From: Heyndrickxia shackletonii
Lineage (GTDB): Bacteria > Bacillota > Bacilli > Bacillales > Bacillaceae_C
Direction: 5' to 3'
DNA length: 64,000 bases
Assembly (NCBI RefSeq): GCF_001420715.1
Contig: NZ_LJJC01000004.1
Coordinates: 3,739,740-3,803,739, forward strand
The position numbers and the translations under genes are program-made. Of this stretch, positions 61,373-64,000 are shown in pieces (position 1 is the stretch's first letter; every line of letters starts with the position of its first letter). The notes beneath the pieces were generated by a model. The model was not told the origin of the DNA and searched no databases. It was given only the letters and a program-made list of their open reading frames with translations.

Positions 61373-63256
61373 CTAATCTGAAGCACGTGTATCTAATTTA
61401 GCAGACTTCCTATCTAATACTTCAACAATATCCTTTATCCCAGCATGCCAATTAATAAAAGGTTTATTAAATCCCTTTATAAAATCCAGAAAAAAATTGT
61501 ATAAGTTTTTTTCTGACCAGTCAATATTTATATTATCCACTATATTCTTGAATTTAGTTAAATTATCTTTTGTATCTTTAAACAAGACTTCACTAGTATA
61601 AAAATCAAATATTAAATAGAATTCTTTTGAAAGGAGAATTTTTTTTATATAGTTTTTGTTTGTTATATCATTTTCAAAAATACTACGTATTTTTTTATCA
61701 ATCGCTTGATTTATTAATTTTCTTACTTTCAGATACTTATATTTTCTATCTTCTGTTCCTAGATAAAAAGAAATAGTTGCCAAAGTAAAGTAATCATCAT
61801 ATTCTTTAAGAAATTTTAATAATAAGCTCTCTGGCAAATCCTTTGATATAAACTTTAAACAAATAAATAAGTTTAAAACCTCTATTCTTTTTCTAGAGTG
61901 AAATTTAAGTATCTCTAAAGCTTTCTTATATAATAAGTCGGTAATATCTTCACTTTTCTCATTTTCATTTAGATATAAAAATAATGTTAATTTAATATAT
62001 TTTAATATATTTGGTGTGTTAATTGAAAAAATGAGGATATATTGAAATAAATCAATTAATTTAGCCAAGGTAAACCTTCTAATCGACTCTTCTTTATTAG
62101 AAATTTGTTTTATTATATAATCAATTTTGTTTTCAAAAAATTTTAAAGAATACCCTATTATCTTATGTTGTTCACTTGAAAAATTTATTAGCAATGATTT
62201 TATTTCATCAGTTAATTCCTGAATTACATTTTCAATAACTTTATAATTTTCCCCACTTTTTTCAATTAACATGTTACTGAAATTAACAAGTTTTAGACGT
62301 AATTTACTTTCCCACAAATTACTTTTTAAAAATGGCCTTTCTTCAAGTTTACTCTTTGATTCATTTATAGATAACCTGTATCTAAAACATATTCTTTCTA
62401 TTACCTCTTTAATATGAATAGCATGTGTATCCTCATTACAAAAAATAAATATATCGTCCATAAACCTAACAATCTCATAGTCGACTTTGTGAATTATTTT
62501 ACTATTTTTCAACTCATGGTATATTGTTTTATCAATTTCACAAAGAACAAATTCAGCAATATATCTTGAAAACTCGGGACCTACAACGATACCATTTGTT
62601 TCTCCATAGTTTGATGATTGCATAACTTTATCTAAAATGGATGAAACTCTTAAACTGTTTCTTAGTTCTTTAGCTAATTTTATATCTCCCAAATAAGACC
62701 AATCTAAAGAATGTGTATATATATTATAAAAACAATTTTGAAAATCTAGCTTTAGCAACTTTGAATATTTAATCTCAAGATTTCTTAATAAATTTGATTT
62801 ATAAAAGTGATTTATTTTAGTAAACTTTCGCTTTACAAAGTAACTATTAGGATATGTAGTTGATTCTTCATTTTCATCATTTAATATTGATAACATTCTT
62901 TTTGATATTGAATCAAATGAACTAATATACTTATTACTAATAATGTGTGGGTATCTTACTGAAAAAATTGCATTTTGTCTTAAATGGTTAACAATTTCTA
63001 AATCATATTTCTCAATTACCTTAAGCATATAAAGTTGAGAGAGTGGGTGAACAAGGCTGATTAGTCTTGTACTAGTATCATTTTTGTAAATTACATAGTT
63101 AAAAGGTTCGGTTTGTTCAATTCTTTTATTAAAAAGCTTATCAATGGAATATTCCTCCCAATAAGTTAATTTATTAGGATCTAGATTTTGTAAATATTCA
63201 TAAAGATTATCATTTGAAAATATTAGCGGTAGCTCATAGGGCAATACATCAGTCAA
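61373..63256 (-). CDS. Defence-type reverse transcriptase (UG/Abi class, possibly Drt3b-like)
   Basis: A protein of about 627 residues. The N-terminal half is an RT domain of the unknown-group/Abi kind: motif A LDFQNCFYNIYTHSLDW with Asp171 and the THS tag typical of these RTs, motif B NGIVVGPEFSRYIAEFVL (221-238), and motif C RFMDDIFIF (catalytic DD at 267-268, FMDD in place of YxDD). Residues ~320-627 are an all-helical domain, as in AbiA, AbiK and several DRT proteins. No maturase or endonuclease domain. The TTG at 63256 has no ribosome site; AGGAGAG at 63288-63294 suits an in-frame ATT at about 63277, which would add KKSRFLL. It faces a second RT gene divergently. Confidence 0.85.
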   Translation of the reverse strand: MTDVLPYELPLIFSNDNLYEYLQNLDPNKLTYWEEYSIDKLFNKRIEQTEPFNYVIYKNDTSTRLISLVHPLSQLYMLKVIEKYDLEIVNHLRQNAIFSVRYPHIISNKYISSFDSISKRMLSILNDENEESTTYPNSYFVKRKFTKINHFYKSNLLRNLEIKYSKLLKLDFQNCFYNIYTHSLDWSYLGDIKLAKELRNSLRVSSILDKVMQSSNYGETNGIVVGPEFSRYIAEFVLCEIDKTIYHELKNSKIIHKVDYEIVRFMDDIFIFCNEDTHAIHIKEVIERICFRYRLSINESKSKLEERPFLKSNLWESKLRLKLVNFSNMLIEKSGENYKVIENVIQELTDEIKSLLINFSSEQHKIIGYSLKFFENKIDYIIKQISNKEESIRRFTLAKLIDLFQYILIFSINTPNILKYIKLTLFLYLNENEKSEDITDLLYKKALEILKFHSRKRIEVLNLFICLKFISKDLPESLLLKFLKEYDDYFTLATISFYLGTEDRKYKYLKVRKLINQAIDKKIRSIFENDITNKNYIKKILLSKEFYLIFDFYTSEVLFKDTKDNLTKFKNIVDNINIDWSEKNLYNFFLDFIKGFNKPFINWHAGIKDIVEVLDRKSAKLDTRASD

Positions 63257-63312
63257 TAAAAATCTACTTTTTTTAATAATAATTATTCTCTCCTAACAAA
63301 TAAATATGGTAA

Positions 63313-63318
63313 TATTAT
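63313..63318 (+). promoter_or_regulatory. -10-like box before the predicted ncRNA
   Basis: TATTAT at 63313-63318 places the start point within a few bases of the predicted ncRNA 5' stem (63323). No good -35 box was recognised. Confidence 0.4.
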
Positions 63319-63322
63319 ACTG

Positions 63323-63502
63323 TATGGTTAGGCGTCAGTATAGTAGAGTAATGCTTTTTTATTGCCCTACTATTCAATAGCATCAAGATTTTGAACTCAT
63401 AAAATAAAAAATATTTGCCTAACAGGTTAAAAAGAAATAATAATCGATTAATATTTCTGACCTTGTTGGATATACACAACCCAAAATGTTCGCCTAGCCA
63501 TA
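63323..63502 (+). ncRNA. Predicted structured RNA between the two reverse transcriptases
   Basis: TATGGTTAGGCG (63323-63334) can pair over all 12 positions with CGCCTAGCCATA (63491-63502), counting one G-U pair. Inside, TAGTAGAGTAAT (63341-63352) pairs with ATTGCCCTACTA (63361-63372), and GCCTAAC (63417-63423) is a competing partner for the first stem. ACACA lies at 63474-63478. The 3' end stops 20 nt before the second RT gene. Several anti-phage RT systems use such an adjacent RNA as template. Confidence 0.6.
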
Positions 63503-63521
63503 TGTATATAGGAGCTGTCTA

Positions 63522-64000
63522 ATGGTGAAATATCAATTAACAAAAGAATTATTAAGAAATTACTTTTCAACTTATTATGACCAATTAAGAACAGGTAATG
63601 ACAGAATTAATCCAAGTAATTTTAATAAAATAAAAGAGACTGAGTTTAATTTAATTTTAAAAAAAATTGATAATCAAAGTTATAAATTCACTGATTTAAA
63701 GGAAATAATTTTACCTTCACACAGAAAAGTTTTTATTCCAACCATAAGAGATAGACTTGTAATAGAATATTTAAAAGACAGAATAAAACAAAAATATCAT
63801 ATAAACTTTCCAAATAGGGATGATATTATAAAAACAATCCAATTAAAATTTAATTTTGAAATGGATTTTTATATAATAAGACTCGATATTAAACATTTTT
63901 TTGACTCAATACCCAACAATATATTGTTAAGTAAAATAAAAGAAAAATCTTTATTATCTTCTCACGAATATTTTATTCTAAAAGAACTTTTTAGAAAATC
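63522..64000 (+). CDS. Second reverse transcriptase, N-terminal part (possibly Drt3a-like)
   Basis: 159 codons are visible before the window ends. ATG 63522 follows GGAG with 8-nt spacing. The fingers region reads KEIILPSHRKVFIPTIRDRL, the classical RT1-2 block of retroelement and defence RTs, then IIRLDIKHFFDSIPNNILL, motif A with the catalytic Asp. The catalytic DD motif lies beyond the window. AT-richness and codon use match the first RT. It is divergent from that gene, with the predicted RNA in between. Confidence 0.85.
   Translation, partial: MVKYQLTKELLRNYFSTYYDQLRTGNDRINPSNFNKIKETEFNLILKKIDNQSYKFTDLKEIILPSHRKVFIPTIRDRLVIEYLKDRIKQKYHINFPNRDDIIKTIQLKFNFEMDFYIIRLDIKHFFDSIPNNILLSKIKEKSLLSSHEYFILKELFRK

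Noticed and set aside
61373-63256. Group II intron or retron
   Set aside because: There is no maturase or endonuclease domain, no intron boundary motif, and the motif A/B pattern belongs to the UG/Abi RT class; retron-type msr-msd features were not recognised.

Overview
The window reads as chromosome of a spore-forming member of the Bacillaceae. The DNA is AT-rich, most genes have strong AGGAGG-type ribosome binding sites, and TTG/GTG starts are common. Spore-related genes (yhbH, prkA, a LysM-GH18 spore-lysin-type protein, two DUF3231 proteins) are present, and the order queG-yhbB-trmL ... prkA-yhbH matches the yhb cluster of Bacillus subtilis as I remember it. I cannot name the species.

Layout. 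1-3.6 kb: a PrsW-like membrane protease cut by the window edge, a lysine permease and a coiled-coil protein. 3.6-12 kb: a 52-bp tandem array, an orphan tryptophan T-box leader, yhbH, prkA, a 30-aa membrane peptide, trmL, yhbB, queG and a tRNA-Gly. 12-21 kb: a RibA-like protein, a HesB-like Fe-S protein, an SGNH hydrolase/ABC exporter operon, the spore lysin, a GAF-GGDEF protein and an orphan ABC ATPase. 21-33 kb: a carbohydrate block with a LacI regulator, a five-gene Opp-type transporter, a GH1 beta-glucosidase, a sugar epimerase-like protein and a Gfo/Idh/MocA dehydrogenase. Two matching operator palindromes lie in front of the regulator and the binding protein, which points to uptake and hydrolysis of beta-glucosides. 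33-50 kb: mostly single genes, among them signal peptidase, MocR/GNAT, VanY, a metallo-beta-lactamase-like protein with two altered zinc ligands, a broken DUF4352 gene, an extra S14, RNase J and MscS. 50-57 kb: two transcription units, each behind a cyclic-di-GMP-I riboswitch. One is a sodium symporter with a PLP amino-acid decarboxylase; the other is STAS, GNAT and chemoreceptor. 57-64 kb: a VWA lipoprotein, a transposon-like cassette carrying a DUF4279 gene, a decayed stretch, and at the right edge two divergent reverse transcriptases.

The most interesting items are these. (1) The two reverse transcriptases at 61.4-64 kb flank a predicted structured RNA of about 180 nt, closed by a 12-bp stem and preceded by a promoter-like box. 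This looks like a defence-associated RT system (best guess DRT3-like). (2) Two elements, at 35744-36180 and 58987-59786, share 26-bp terminal inverted repeats of the form TAACGGGTT-N10-GTGCAAA. They are flanked by 9-bp direct repeats, one perfect, and one carries a gene between two terminators. (3) Several tandem arrays of different sequence all keep a 52-bp period, which is five DNA helical turns, with a small palindrome in each unit. (4) A Trp-specific T-box leader lacks a tryptophan gene and has a damaged tRNA-acceptor-binding motif. (5) Cyclic-di-GMP riboswitches control an amine-forming module and a chemoreceptor module.

All names come from reading the sequence and from memory of protein families; no search was run.
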